A stretch of 64,000 nucleotides of DNA from Methanocaldococcus infernus ME. Lineage in GTDB: Archaea > AGJL01 > Methanococci > Methanococcales > Methanocaldococcaceae. The stretch lies in assembly GCF_000092305.1 (NCBI RefSeq), contig NC_014122.1, positions 186,001-250,000 on the forward strand, written 5' to 3'. Below, one piece after another: positions 36,210-48,221 of the stretch (the first letter of the stretch is position 1; each line of letters starts with the position of its first letter). The translations under genes were made by a program, and so were the position numbers. A model generated the notes under the pieces. That model was given only the letters and a program-made list of their open reading frames with translations. It searched no databases and was not told the DNA's origin.

Positions 36210-36724
36210 AGATGTTTAACATTCTAAGAGAAATTAAACATAGTAAAGAGTTAATTAGTGCAAAGGATGAGATTTTTGTAGGAGAGCTTATAAGATACAT
36301 GTATAAGAATGGAGGCTATCTTATAAATATTAGCTCTTTAGAACACTCCCATAACTTAACATTTAAGTTCAAAAATTCTAAGATTTATAAGTTGAATGTT
36401 TCAGTTGAGAGAAAGGTTGATGGCTTAGCCTCCAAGCTTATAGGTTCTCAAACCTTACTAACCTTAGAGGTGATCAAAAAGAAAGAGTTGGTTGAGCCAG
36501 AGGAAGTTATTAAAATGATAGGGACTGATTTAAAAAACATGTTGAAAGTTCCTTTATTTGGGCAGGTTAAGATTGATCATGACTTAAATTATATTAAGGC
36601 AAGAACTACCTATATAATTGACTTAAATAAATTTATTCATGAAAAGGAAGTTAATAAGGAAGAGCTGGAGAAGGAGATTGAAAAGATTATAGGGACTTTA
36701 ATTGAAAGTTTAGAAGAGGTTTAA
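36206..36724 (+). CDS. Unknown protein, tandem paralogue 2
   Basis: A 172-residue protein homologous to the preceding gene (see above). It has a predicted mixed alpha/beta fold and an acidic C-terminal helix (KEELEKEIEKIIGTLIESLE). No membrane segment or metal motif is visible. Translation is probably coupled through the ATGA overlap. Confidence 0.6.
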   Translation: MKMFNILREIKHSKELISAKDEIFVGELIRYMYKNGGYLINISSLEHSHNLTFKFKNSKIYKLNVSVERKVDGLASKLIGSQTLLTLEVIKKKELVEPEEVIKMIGTDLKNMLKVPLFGQVKIDHDLNYIKARTTYIIDLNKFIHEKEVNKEELEKEIEKIIGTLIESLEEV

Positions 36725-36763
36725 ATTTATTCTCAAGTAAGTTAATTTACTAAATTTCTATTC

Positions 36764-38337
36764 TTATCTTCTATAATATTTTTCAATAATTTCCTCAACC
36801 TCTTCCTCAGGGATGTTAAATTTCTTTGCTATCCTCTTTAGCCTCTTTTCTAATGGAGGGTGTCTATAAAACATATTTAAAAATCCAAAGCTCTTAGGGA
36901 GATAGTTGGAGGAGTGTAACTTACATAAAGCCCTAATATATGTTTTAGCTCCAACAGCTTTAGATGCTAATAGATCAGCTTCAGTTTCAAGCTTTCTAAT
37001 AAAGTAGCTTTGAACTAACTCTATTAGCACATAGATAAGACCAAATAAGACTATTAATATTGGCTCCTCAACATTAAACTTTAATAGGAAGTAATAAACT
37101 TTAATAGGAAGTAATAGAGGATTGAGAAGATAATAATGGTTATAACTATATTCCCAAGAAAGCCTATTTTAACATGTATCTTCTTCCTATGTGCTAACTC
37201 ATGGGCAATTATTCCTTTAATTTCATCTTCATTTAAAGATTCAAGTAATTTAGTGGTTAGGACTAACCTCTCTCTGAACAATCCTTTTATATAAGCATTT
37301 GCCATTGGAGATTTTATAACCTCTATTTTCTTAGGAGGAGAGACATTTAATTTTTTACTAAGCTCATTGGTCCAAGATTTAATTCTTTCATCAGCTTCCT
37401 CAACTTTAACAAATCCAACTTTTTTAAAGAGAAGATCAATAAGTTTATAGTAGATGTTAAAGATAATTGAATAGAAGATGATCCAAAATGAAATTCTTAA
37501 GACAAAAGGAAGATTATAGAACTCTTTCTTAAATGGCTCTATTATCTTTTCTGACATCCCACTAATTAAGAAAATAAATACCCCAACTATTGGAAGAACT
37601 ATTATGATTAAAACAATAAGGGTTTTTAAATACTCTTTTCCTGTAACCTTTTCATCATAAAAGTTGCTTATCTCTTTTAAGTTTATAAAGATTGGGATAA
37701 AGACGATTAAGAACACCACTAAAAATAAGGCAGGAAAAATAATAGTTGGAGAGATATTTAGGAAGTAAGAGAGTAGTAAAGGAGAATCACAAACTATTAA
37801 AGAAAGTAGGAAAAGAATAGCAATAACTATAGAGTTAAGAAATAATAGAGAGTTATATTTTTTTATAACCTTACTCTTTTCCTCTACACTCAATGGCTTG
37901 GATTTAAAGAGAGCCTTAATTTTCAAGCTTATTAATATAGTTGAAACTATCATTATAAGAAAAAGTGCTATACAGAGTATAATTATTGGAAGGTTGAGAG
38001 AATACTTAACCCTTAAAATAGAGCCATTTAGAGAATAATCATTAATCTTTAGAAATTTGGCACAGCTTACTTCATTTAAAGTTAGGTTACTAAGATTTTT
38101 AAAGTTAAAGGTTAAAATTTCCCTCTTTTTATCTAATGGAACCTTCAAAGAATAAAAATAATTAGAGTCTTCTTTAAACTTATTTAATTCTAAGTAGGAA
38201 AGGTTGGAGATTATGGGAGAGATATTATTTTTAGACTCAATCTTAATCCAGCCATAGCTATCTAAATTGACACTAACATTTATAGAATAAACTGAGTTAA
38301 TTAGTAAAAGTATAAAAATTAGCTTTAAAGCTCTCAT
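36764..38337 (-). pseudogene. M48-type zinc metalloprotease, frameshifted by a 20-bp duplication
   Basis: The 5' part (37081-38337, 418 residues) has a signal peptide (MRALKLIFILLLINSVYSIN), an exported N-terminal domain, several membrane segments, and the HELAH zinc motif (IKGIIAHELAHRKKIH). It then runs into a stop. The 3' part (36764-37030) carries the second zinc element, ETEADLLASKAVG, and the usual C-terminal RHPPLEKRLKRI. Between them a 20-bp unit is repeated in tandem (37076-37115). Removing one unit joins the frames as FLLKFNVEEPILIVLFGLIY and gives a protein of about 515 residues. As it stands the gene lacks its third zinc ligand. Confidence 0.85.
37076..37115. repeat. Perfect 20-bp tandem duplication inside the M48 gene
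   Basis: The unit AAACTTTAATAGGAAGTAAT occurs twice with no base between. Twenty is not a multiple of three, so the duplication shifts the frame and creates the stop at 37081-37083 on the minus strand. Confidence 0.92.
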
Positions 38338-38338
38338 C

Positions 38339-40782
<2,444 letters not shown>

Positions 40783-40792
40783 TTATAAAACT

Positions 40793-40803
40793 TTTTATAT
40801 AAC
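40793..40803 (-). promoter_or_regulatory. TATA-like promoter element of pyrG
   Basis: The minus strand reads GTTATATAAAAAG here, about 30-40 bp upstream of the pyrG ATG, which fits an archaeal TATA box with a short leader. Pattern-based. Confidence 0.5.
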
Positions 40804-40905
40804 AAAGCTTTACAATTATTACAAAAACTTATTTAAAATAATAAGCAGCTTTTTCCAACGTTTATAGTGTTATGTCAATTAAATTATTTAATAAGTGTGA
40901 TTTGA

Positions 40906-41613
40906 ATGAGTGTTAGCGCAACACGAATCGTTAGGATGTTGGAGATTATTGATAATAAAGCTAAATTTATGGGTATTAAATTAACAATGATAAGGAACTT
41001 ATTAGAAAGATACAAAAACAATAAAGAATTAATTAAAGAGGTTTTAAAACTCACTGAAGGGAAAAGATTATATGACTTAATCTTAGAAGCTTGTCCTGAA
41101 TTGAAGGAAGTGGTTGATGAAATAAAATATGAAGAAATCTATGAAGAAGAGAAAGAAATTATTAAAGAGGAGATTGAATCTTTTAGCTTTGAAAATAGAA
41201 TTAGTCTTATGGCATATATAAAGGATCACCTAAGGGATATGTACTTTGGAACAAATTCAAATAAAATTTTTTATGAGATAGGAAAAAACTATGCTTTAAA
41301 ATGTAATATCAAAAGTTATGAAGAGATGGAAGAGCTTATTAAGGAAGAGTTTGGAGAGGTAGAAATTATAAAGGATGATAAAGATATTAAAGTTATAATA
41401 AGGGATAATAAAGAAGCTAAAAATTATGTATCTTCTGAGCCTGTTTGTTGTATTGCCAGTGGTGTTATCTCAGGATGCTTAGAAAGTATATATAATAAAG
41501 AGTTTATTGTAGATGTGTTTGAAGAAAAGTGTATAGCTAAAGGAGATGAATATTGCTTATTTATAGCAAAGAAGTCAAGAAAATTAATTAGAGAATTATT
41601 TGATAAATATTAA
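40906..41613 (+). CDS. V4R-domain protein upstream of chemotaxis genes
   Basis: A 235-residue protein. Residues 1-95 are helical (MSVSATRIVRMLEIIDNKAK); the C-terminal half matches the V4R small-molecule-binding domain, with CCIASGVISGCLESIYNKEF and the signature FEEKCIAKGDEYCLFIAKK. V4R domains bind hydrocarbons or metals and often act as sensors. It is the first gene of a plus-strand run into CheF, CheY and CheC, so a sensing role in taxis is plausible (inference). Four CpG cluster between 40859 and 40927. Confidence 0.7.
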   Translation: MSVSATRIVRMLEIIDNKAKFMGIKLTMIRNLLERYKNNKELIKEVLKLTEGKRLYDLILEACPELKEVVDEIKYEEIYEEEKEIIKEEIESFSFENRISLMAYIKDHLRDMYFGTNSNKIFYEIGKNYALKCNIKSYEEMEELIKEEFGEVEIIKDDKDIKVIIRDNKEAKNYVSSEPVCCIASGVISGCLESIYNKEFIVDVFEEKCIAKGDEYCLFIAKKSRKLIRELFDKY

Positions 41614-41629
41614 AAAGAGGTTGAGAGTG

Positions 41630-42667
41630 ATGCCATCAAAACCTAAGGAGATAGCAAGGTTCAATGGAAAGGGAATATTATTAAACCAATATACTATGAA
41701 AAATCCTGCTCTAAAATGGGAGAAGTTAGAAATTATATTATATGAGGATCACTTTGAATTTATTTTCCCAAATAGAAAAATTAATGTTGAAATCCAATAT
41801 GTTGAAGATGTTGGAGCTGAGTTACCAAGGAGAGCTATAGAAGTTGCTAAGGCTTCTTTAGAAGATATTACTTACCACTCCTCTATAGTCTATAAGTTAC
41901 CAAACTCAGACAAAACAATGGTTGGTTTTGCTCCAGAAACATCAATATATGGAAGAAAGCCAATAGAGATATTTTTAAACCATGTCTTCCATGTTCTCTT
42001 AGATAAGAAACCCTGTAAAATCCAATATGCTGCAATTAAGGGAGGAACCTTAGATCCAAATGTAAAATGGGAGGATGGTAAGTTTATATTTGTTAAAAGA
42101 AAATCCTCATTAATAAGTGCTGATCTCCTTGCTGTTGTTGTTATCAAGGATGGAAAGCCAAAGGCATATAATATATTCACAAATATAGAATCTATTAGAA
42201 TAAAGAATAAGCTTGTTGATGACAAAGAGGAGGAAGTATTAGAGATAAAGCAGGTTAAGAATAATGAGAATATTACTTCATACTTATATGTCCCAGCAAG
42301 GGAAAGGTTGTTTGTTTTAAGGTACATATATACATTAACAAAATACAAGAATGTAGTTAAAGATCTATTACCAAAAACTGAAGATGAAATAGCTTCTGAG
42401 TTTGCTGCTGAAGCCTTCTCTGGAGACAAAATAAAGAGTGAGCTTGAAAAGCTTACTCCAGAAGAGCAAGAGATTCTTATGGCTTTATATACAGGGATCT
42501 CTTCATTAGAGCTACCTAATGTTTTAAATATGGATGTTGATGAAGTTGAAAGGATACTTGATGACTTGATAGAGAAAGGTTTATTAACCCTTGTAAGAAT
42601 TAGAAAAGAAGTTGAACTTTCAGAGAAGGGTAGAGCAATAACAAACTATATAGTCTCTAACTTCTAA
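41630..42667 (+). CDS. cheF: Archaeal chemotaxis adaptor CheF
   Basis: About 345 residues from an ATG at 41630. The N-terminal domain (IARFNGKGILLNQYTMKNPA, then HFEFIFPNRKINVEIQYVED) and VGFAPETSIYGRKPIEIFLN match DUF439/CheF. The C-terminal region from about 270 is a winged-helix (LTPEEQEILMALYTGIS, then LIEKGLLTLVRI). CheF links phosphorylated CheY to the archaellum motor in archaea. It overlaps nothing and is followed 20 bp on by cheY. Confidence 0.85.
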   Translation: MPSKPKEIARFNGKGILLNQYTMKNPALKWEKLEIILYEDHFEFIFPNRKINVEIQYVEDVGAELPRRAIEVAKASLEDITYHSSIVYKLPNSDKTMVGFAPETSIYGRKPIEIFLNHVFHVLLDKKPCKIQYAAIKGGTLDPNVKWEDGKFIFVKRKSSLISADLLAVVVIKDGKPKAYNIFTNIESIRIKNKLVDDKEEEVLEIKQVKNNENITSYLYVPARERLFVLRYIYTLTKYKNVVKDLLPKTEDEIASEFAAEAFSGDKIKSELEKLTPEEQEILMALYTGISSLELPNVLNMDVDEVERILDDLIEKGLLTLVRIRKEVELSEKGRAITNYIVSNF

Positions 42668-42687
42668 AAAAGTAAGGAGGGATTTCA

Positions 42688-43065
42688 ATGGCAAAGATAG
42701 TAAAAACCTTAGTTGTTGATGACTCAGCATTTATGAGAAATATATTAAAGAAGATATTAACTTCCACAGGTAAGTTTGTTGTTGTAGGAGAAGCTTCAAA
42801 TGGAAAAGAGGCAATAGAAAAAGCTAAAGAGCTTCAGCCAGATTTAATAACTATGGATATAGTTATGCCAGAGATGGATGGGATTACTGCAACAAGAGAG
42901 ATAAAGAAGATCTTACCAAATGTAAAAATAGTTATGTGTACCTCCATTGACCAAGAGAAGAAGGTTATTGAAGCCCTTGAAGCTGGAGCTGATGGTTACA
43001 TAGTTAAGCCATTCCAAGCTCAGAAGGTTATAGAAGAGCTTAATAAATTGTTCCCTGATGAATAA
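42688..43065 (+). CDS. cheY: Chemotaxis response regulator CheY
   Basis: A 125-residue receiver domain: VVDDSAFMRNILKKIL (acidic pair), phosphoacceptor in DLITMDIVMPEMDG, threonine/serine switch in VMCTSIDQEKK, and lysine in YIVKPFQAQ. A strong AAGGAGGG ribosome binding site precedes the ATG. Phospho-CheY would act on the archaellum through CheF. Confidence 0.93.
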   Translation: MAKIVKTLVVDDSAFMRNILKKILTSTGKFVVVGEASNGKEAIEKAKELQPDLITMDIVMPEMDGITATREIKKILPNVKIVMCTSIDQEKKVIEALEAGADGYIVKPFQAQKVIEELNKLFPDE

Positions 43066-43134
43066 AATTTTTTATATAGCATAATAATAAATCTTCTTAA
43101 GTATAAATCTTTCTATTTTGTAATGGGGTTGATT

Positions 43135-43866
43135 ATGAAATATGGAAAAGTTGAAATCTCACCAAAGTCTTGGGAGATCATTGTGAAAAATATTATTGAA
43201 GATACCTTAGGGAATGGAGAAAGTAAAGGGAAGATAGATTTAGAGAACTTATCAAAAATTGAAGAAGTTGGTAAGTTTGCTTCTGAGAAGGCCATGAGAT
43301 TTATCTCAGATATGACAGGTTATAAATCATGTCTCAAGGTTTTTAATGTTAGGCTAATAACCCCATCAGAGATTATGGAAGAGTATGGAGATGAGAAGAG
43401 AATCTTTACTAAAATAGACTTTTCTGGAGATATAAAAGGGTCAGGGATATTAATATTCTCTGAAGAAGATGCTATTAAGTTGGCTAAAGCTATGTTGTTA
43501 GGCATGGGAATGGAATCAGATAGTGATGAAATGGATGAGATGAAAATATCAGCTATAAATGAGATCTGTAATATTTTAATTTCTGCCTATGTTGATTCTT
43601 TTGCAAACTTTATGAAAACCTCTCTAACCATGACTCCTCCAGAGTTTATAACTGGCTCTGGAAAAGAGGTTTTAAAGAAAATTTTTGAGAAGTATAATAT
43701 AGGGGATGAAATAATCTTAGCATTTAGATCAACTTTACATGTTGAAGAGGTTGGCTCACAGTTTGATGTCCTTATAGTGTTACCACAGGAATCTGTAACC
43801 ATGATCTTTGAGGCTATAAGAAAAGGAGAAATTAATGATAAGCTCTCTGTAAAGTATGACCAATAA
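43135..43866 (+). CDS. cheC: CheC/CheX-type CheY-P phosphatase
   Basis: About 243 residues. The second half carries the CheC consensus S-x3-E-x2-N-x22-P in KISAINEICNIL through MTPPEF. The corresponding motif in the first half (SKIEEVGKFASEKAMRF) is degenerate, so only one active site appears intact. GGGTTGATT precedes the ATG at 43135; the frame extends to 43123. It presumably dephosphorylates CheY. Convergent with the ABCE1 gene. Confidence 0.82.
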   Translation: MKYGKVEISPKSWEIIVKNIIEDTLGNGESKGKIDLENLSKIEEVGKFASEKAMRFISDMTGYKSCLKVFNVRLITPSEIMEEYGDEKRIFTKIDFSGDIKGSGILIFSEEDAIKLAKAMLLGMGMESDSDEMDEMKISAINEICNILISAYVDSFANFMKTSLTMTPPEFITGSGKEVLKKIFEKYNIGDEIILAFRSTLHVEEVGSQFDVLIVLPQESVTMIFEAIRKGEINDKLSVKYDQ

Positions 43867-43869
43867 TTT

Positions 43870-45627
43870 TTATTCATAGTAATATTCTCCCTTCTCCTTC
43901 TGCTCTCTATCCTTTTGACTTCCCTCTTTATTAGCCCTTGGCCTTCCTGTTTCAGGATCTCTCCTAAAGGTGATTTGCATCTCTTTTAAAAATCTATTAG
44001 CTCCTTCCCTCTTATTCAATGGCTCACTTCCCTTCCCATAAATTCCTGGCTCTCCTGAGAATACTATGAATCTATCTGAGATATAGTCTTGGAAGAGGAT
44101 GTCATGATCAACTACAAAGATTCCAGCCTCTTTTTCATCAGCTATTCTTCTAATAACCTTAGAGACAGCTAACCTTTGCTCAACATCTAAGAAGGCTGAT
44201 GGCTCATCCAATAAATAGATGTCAGCATCTCTACTTAAACATGCAGCTATAGCTACTCTCTGCAACTCTCCACCTGAAAGCTCTTTAACTTCCCTATCCA
44301 ATAGTTTCTCAAGCTGTAAAGGGTTGATAATCTCTGACTTATAATAGGAGGAGTGTATATTAGTTATTGAGCTTAGAAGGTCTTCAACAGTCCCATCATA
44401 GTCTGGAGTTATATACTGTGGCTTGTAAGAAACTTTGATATCTTCACTAAATACTTCTCCCTCATCTGGCTCTATAACCTTAGCTAAGAGCTTGATAAAG
44501 GTAGTTTTTCCTATCCCATTAGGGCCTAAGATCCCTATAACTTCTCCCTTGTAGATTGTTCCTCCTTTAACTTCCAATTTAAAAGATCCAAGAGACTTTT
44601 TCATATCAGAATAGCTTAATAAAATAGGCCTATTTTTGTAATCTATAATAGCTCTCTTTTCAAAAACAATAGGCTCTTTTCTAAATCTTATATTCTCATC
44701 CTTTAACTCTCCATAGAGATATTCATTTATTCCCACTCTAACACTCTTTGGTAGTGAAACAATTCCATAAGCTCCAGGAACCCCATACATGATATGAACA
44801 TAATCAGAGAGGTAGTCAAGGACTATTAAGTCATGCTCAACAACAACAACCTTTTTTAACTCCCTAACAAGCTTAGCCATGTTAAACCTTTGCCTTATAT
44901 CTAACCAAGAGGTTGGCTCATCAAAGAAGTAAATGTCTCCCTCTCTTAAATAAGCTGCAGCTATAGCAACTCTCTGCAACTCTCCACCAGAGAGTTTGTC
45001 AAGCTCCCTATCTAAGATATTTTCAAGCTCAAGCTTTTTAACAACTTCCTCAAACTTTCCTCTCTCATCTACCCTCTTTAAAATATCTCTAACCTTTCCC
45101 TTAACAACCTTTGGCAAGATGTCAACATACTGAACCTTATGAATAGCTTTTACTTTCCTCTCTTTTAGCATTTCAAAATAACTTTGTAACTCTGTTCCTT
45201 TAAATTTTTCTATCACCTTATCATAACTTGGCTCTTCATCATGTTTTCCTAAGTTAGGGATTAATTCCCCTGCTAAGATCCTTAATATTGTACTCTTCCC
45301 AATAGCATTTTGCCCAATGATTCCAACAACCCCATCCCTTGGCACAACCAAGCCAAAGAGCTTAAACCTATTCTGTCCATAGGAATGGACTATCTTACTC
45401 TCATCAAGCTCTTCAGGTAAGCCTATAATTGATATAGCTTTAAATGGACATCTCTTAACACAGATCCCACAGCCAGAGCATAAAACCTCTGAAATAACAG
45501 GCTTTCCAGTGTCTTCATTAATCTCTATTGTTTTCTCTCCCATTCTAACTCCAGGACAGTATTTTAAGCACTCTAAGGAGCATTTTTTTGGCTGACATCT
45601 CTCATAGTCAATTATTGCCAATCTCAT
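43870..45627 (-). CDS. Ribosome recycling ATPase ABCE1 (RNase L inhibitor homologue)
   Basis: A 585-residue protein. The N-terminal ferredoxin domain has cysteines in CQPKKCSLECLKYC and CSGCGICVKRCPF. Two ABC domains follow, with Walker A loops GIIGQNAIGKSTIL and GILGPNGIGKTTFI, and signature motifs LSGGELQRVAIAA in both. It splits ribosomal subunits after termination. A C-terminal lysine/glutamate tail is present. It overlaps the helicase gene by 4 bp. Confidence 0.95.
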   Translation of the reverse strand: MRLAIIDYERCQPKKCSLECLKYCPGVRMGEKTIEINEDTGKPVISEVLCSGCGICVKRCPFKAISIIGLPEELDESKIVHSYGQNRFKLFGLVVPRDGVVGIIGQNAIGKSTILRILAGELIPNLGKHDEEPSYDKVIEKFKGTELQSYFEMLKERKVKAIHKVQYVDILPKVVKGKVRDILKRVDERGKFEEVVKKLELENILDRELDKLSGGELQRVAIAAAYLREGDIYFFDEPTSWLDIRQRFNMAKLVRELKKVVVVEHDLIVLDYLSDYVHIMYGVPGAYGIVSLPKSVRVGINEYLYGELKDENIRFRKEPIVFEKRAIIDYKNRPILLSYSDMKKSLGSFKLEVKGGTIYKGEVIGILGPNGIGKTTFIKLLAKVIEPDEGEVFSEDIKVSYKPQYITPDYDGTVEDLLSSITNIHSSYYKSEIINPLQLEKLLDREVKELSGGELQRVAIAACLSRDADIYLLDEPSAFLDVEQRLAVSKVIRRIADEKEAGIFVVDHDILFQDYISDRFIVFSGEPGIYGKGSEPLNKREGANRFLKEMQITFRRDPETGRPRANKEGSQKDREQKEKGEYYYE

Positions 45628-48197
45628 CCTTCTCCCTCCAGTAGCTGTTTTAAAATTTCAATAGCTTGCCACTTGCTTAAAAATTCATTGAAGTTACCAC
45701 ACTTTGTTGATAAGATACATTTGGGACATCCATAATAGCAATTGCAAATATTTAAGTGTTTATAAACCTTCTTTATTAAGGTTTCACTATACTTATAGAG
45801 AAGTTCAGAAAGCCCAGAACCTCCTTCATTGGCATCATAAATAAAGATAATGCTCTTTCCTAAATAAGGAGCCTTAGGATAAGAGCTATAACTCCTTCCT
45901 CCAAGTTCTTTACTATTAACAAAGGCAAAAATAGGAGAAAGTTTTATAAAAAGATGCTCTATAGCATGTAGCCCACTAATAACCCCATCCTTACTTTCAA
46001 TAATGTTGAAAATTTTATAAACTATCTCATCAGAGGCTTTTAATCTCTTACTATAAAGAGCTTTTTTAATTCTATTCCTTATATAGTGAGATGTAGCCCC
46101 TAAGAAGAGATTATATAAAGATCTCCTATTAATCTCTGAGTAAAGCTCTATAGCCACCTCTTTATAGTCATCATCCAACTGACTGAAAAAGATATCAAAC
46201 TCTCTCTTAGGAATTTGCTTTATTGAATTTGGGAAGATTAGATAAATTCCCTCAGTTTCAAAGATATGCTCTCTCTTAGGGAAGGAAACTACTACCTTTC
46301 CTAACCTTTTTAAATATTCAACCTCCAAATCTTTGAAGTAGTTAGAATTTTTTAATTTCTCTATTAAATTTAGATATTTTTCAACCTCTCCATCAACTAT
46401 AAATTTTGAGATAGTATTAACTATCTTTAACCTTCCTCTACAGATCTTAATTCCCTTAAATTCTTTCTCATCATTAACCTTTAATATGGAAACCTCTTCC
46501 TCAGAGAGAGGAGAGCATTTAACATTTATATTTAACTTTAATGATGAAAGGAAGTGATAATGCTTATTACTCACAACATCAAGGATTAGATAAGCTTCTC
46601 CTCTTGAGTAATAAACCATCCCAGGGAGTAGAGAAGAGTAAAATTCTTCAATTGGCAGAACTTCAACCAACTTTTTCTCTTCCTTTAACTTATCTATGTA
46701 ACTTAAAATCTCCTTCTCATCATAATCCTTTATTTTCTCATCTACAAAGCCATTAACTAAGTAATAGCTGTCATCTCTTATATTTCTAAGAGAGTTATAT
46801 TTCACATCTTCTAAAGTGGTGACATATAACTTATCCTTTATTCTAACAAGCTTGACCTTTCCCTCTATACTTAGCTCCTTCAAGATACTCTTTTCAAAGT
46901 CATTGAATTTATCAATACTTATATATCCATGCTCTTTTATCATTAGTAGTATGTGTTTCTTGGCTATTAACCTATTTTCCTTAGTTATTGGTAAGTCTTC
47001 AATAATTCCCTTAACAACCTTCTCAGAGAGCTCTTCAACATTCTCTTTATAATAAATGTCCAAACCATCCTTTCTTAGTATGATAGCATTTATTGCTTCC
47101 CTATCTCTTCTCCCAGCTCTACCAAATCTTTGGATTAAAGAGAAGATGCCAGTTGAGGGAATTCCATAGTTAATAACTGTATCAACATCTCCTATATCTA
47201 TTCCTAACTCTAAAGCATTTGTGGTTAGTAAAACTAAATATTCTCCCTCTTTAAATTTCCTCTCTATCTCTCTCCTATCCTCATGGGTAAAGGTTCCTCT
47301 GTAAGTTATTATCTTTTTTAAGCCCCTACTAAGTAAAAATTTTAATATCTCCTCAGTTTTCCTTCTTGAATCAAAGAAGGTGAGAGTTTTTATATTTTTA
47401 CTTATTAAATAGCTTAATATCTTCCCTAATAGGTCTTTCTCATCTATATTTTCAGAATAAAAGACTAAAAAATATTTCTTTGGGCTTGGATTGTAGGCTT
47501 TACTTATAACTTCAAAGTCTCTCTCAAAAAGAGTTTTTGTAAAGCTTTTAGGATCCTTTAATGTTGCTGATAGAGCAATAATTTGAGGCTCAGTTAGGGA
47601 GAGAAGTCTTTTAAAGACATAGCTAACATTTGCCCCAAAGACACCATTGTATTCATGAATCTCATCAACAACTAAGTATCTTAGATTATCTAAGAGCCAT
47701 CTATATCTTTCTCTAAATCTCAATATTTGGAAGTGTAGCATGTCTGGAGTAACTATTAATATCTCTGGTTTCTCCTCCAAGATTTTTAGCCTCTTACTGT
47801 ATGAAGTGTCTCCAGTCAAAACCTCTATTTTTAACCCTTCATTGATTAGCTCTTTAAATTTCTCAATAATATATTTAAATTTTTCATATTGGTTATAAAT
47901 TAATGCTCTTGTTGGGAAAATTAATAGATATTTATCTTCCCTCTCACTGAGAAAGTTGTCTAAGATACTTAGCCTAAAGACTTCACTCTTTCCACTGGCT
48001 GTAGGTGTTGTTAATAAAATATCTCTACCTTCATAAAGAGCTTTTAAAGCCTCAACCTGATGCTTATACAACTTAAAATTTAGCTTCTCAAGAAGAGCAT
48101 TAACTTCTTTATTTTTGAAGTTGAATTCTCCAAAAACTCCTTCTCTCTTAGGGATCTCCTTAGAATAAATAATATATTCTTTAAATTCTTTAATCAT
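45624..48197 (-). CDS. DEAD/DEAH helicase of the Hrq1/MrfA (YprA) type
   Basis: An 857-residue SF2 helicase. Motifs: Q-like LYKHQVEALKALYEGRD, Walker A TPTASGKSEVF, LVVDEIHEYNG (DEIH), LSATLKDP, TTNALELGIDIGDVD and QRFGRAGRRDREA. The C-terminal DUF1998-like part has four cysteines in CNCYYGCPKCILSTKCGNFN. Such enzymes unwind DNA 3'-5' in repair of bulky or crosslinked lesions. It is coupled to ABCE1. Confidence 0.88.
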   Translation of the reverse strand: MIKEFKEYIIYSKEIPKREGVFGEFNFKNKEVNALLEKLNFKLYKHQVEALKALYEGRDILLTTPTASGKSEVFRLSILDNFLSEREDKYLLIFPTRALIYNQYEKFKYIIEKFKELINEGLKIEVLTGDTSYSKRLKILEEKPEILIVTPDMLHFQILRFRERYRWLLDNLRYLVVDEIHEYNGVFGANVSYVFKRLLSLTEPQIIALSATLKDPKSFTKTLFERDFEVISKAYNPSPKKYFLVFYSENIDEKDLLGKILSYLISKNIKTLTFFDSRRKTEEILKFLLSRGLKKIITYRGTFTHEDRREIERKFKEGEYLVLLTTNALELGIDIGDVDTVINYGIPSTGIFSLIQRFGRAGRRDREAINAIILRKDGLDIYYKENVEELSEKVVKGIIEDLPITKENRLIAKKHILLMIKEHGYISIDKFNDFEKSILKELSIEGKVKLVRIKDKLYVTTLEDVKYNSLRNIRDDSYYLVNGFVDEKIKDYDEKEILSYIDKLKEEKKLVEVLPIEEFYSSLLPGMVYYSRGEAYLILDVVSNKHYHFLSSLKLNINVKCSPLSEEEVSILKVNDEKEFKGIKICRGRLKIVNTISKFIVDGEVEKYLNLIEKLKNSNYFKDLEVEYLKRLGKVVVSFPKREHIFETEGIYLIFPNSIKQIPKREFDIFFSQLDDDYKEVAIELYSEINRRSLYNLFLGATSHYIRNRIKKALYSKRLKASDEIVYKIFNIIESKDGVISGLHAIEHLFIKLSPIFAFVNSKELGGRSYSSYPKAPYLGKSIIFIYDANEGGSGLSELLYKYSETLIKKVYKHLNICNCYYGCPKCILSTKCGNFNEFLSKWQAIEILKQLLEGEG

Positions 48198-48221
48198 GGA
48201 TCAGCCCTTAAAAAATAGTAA

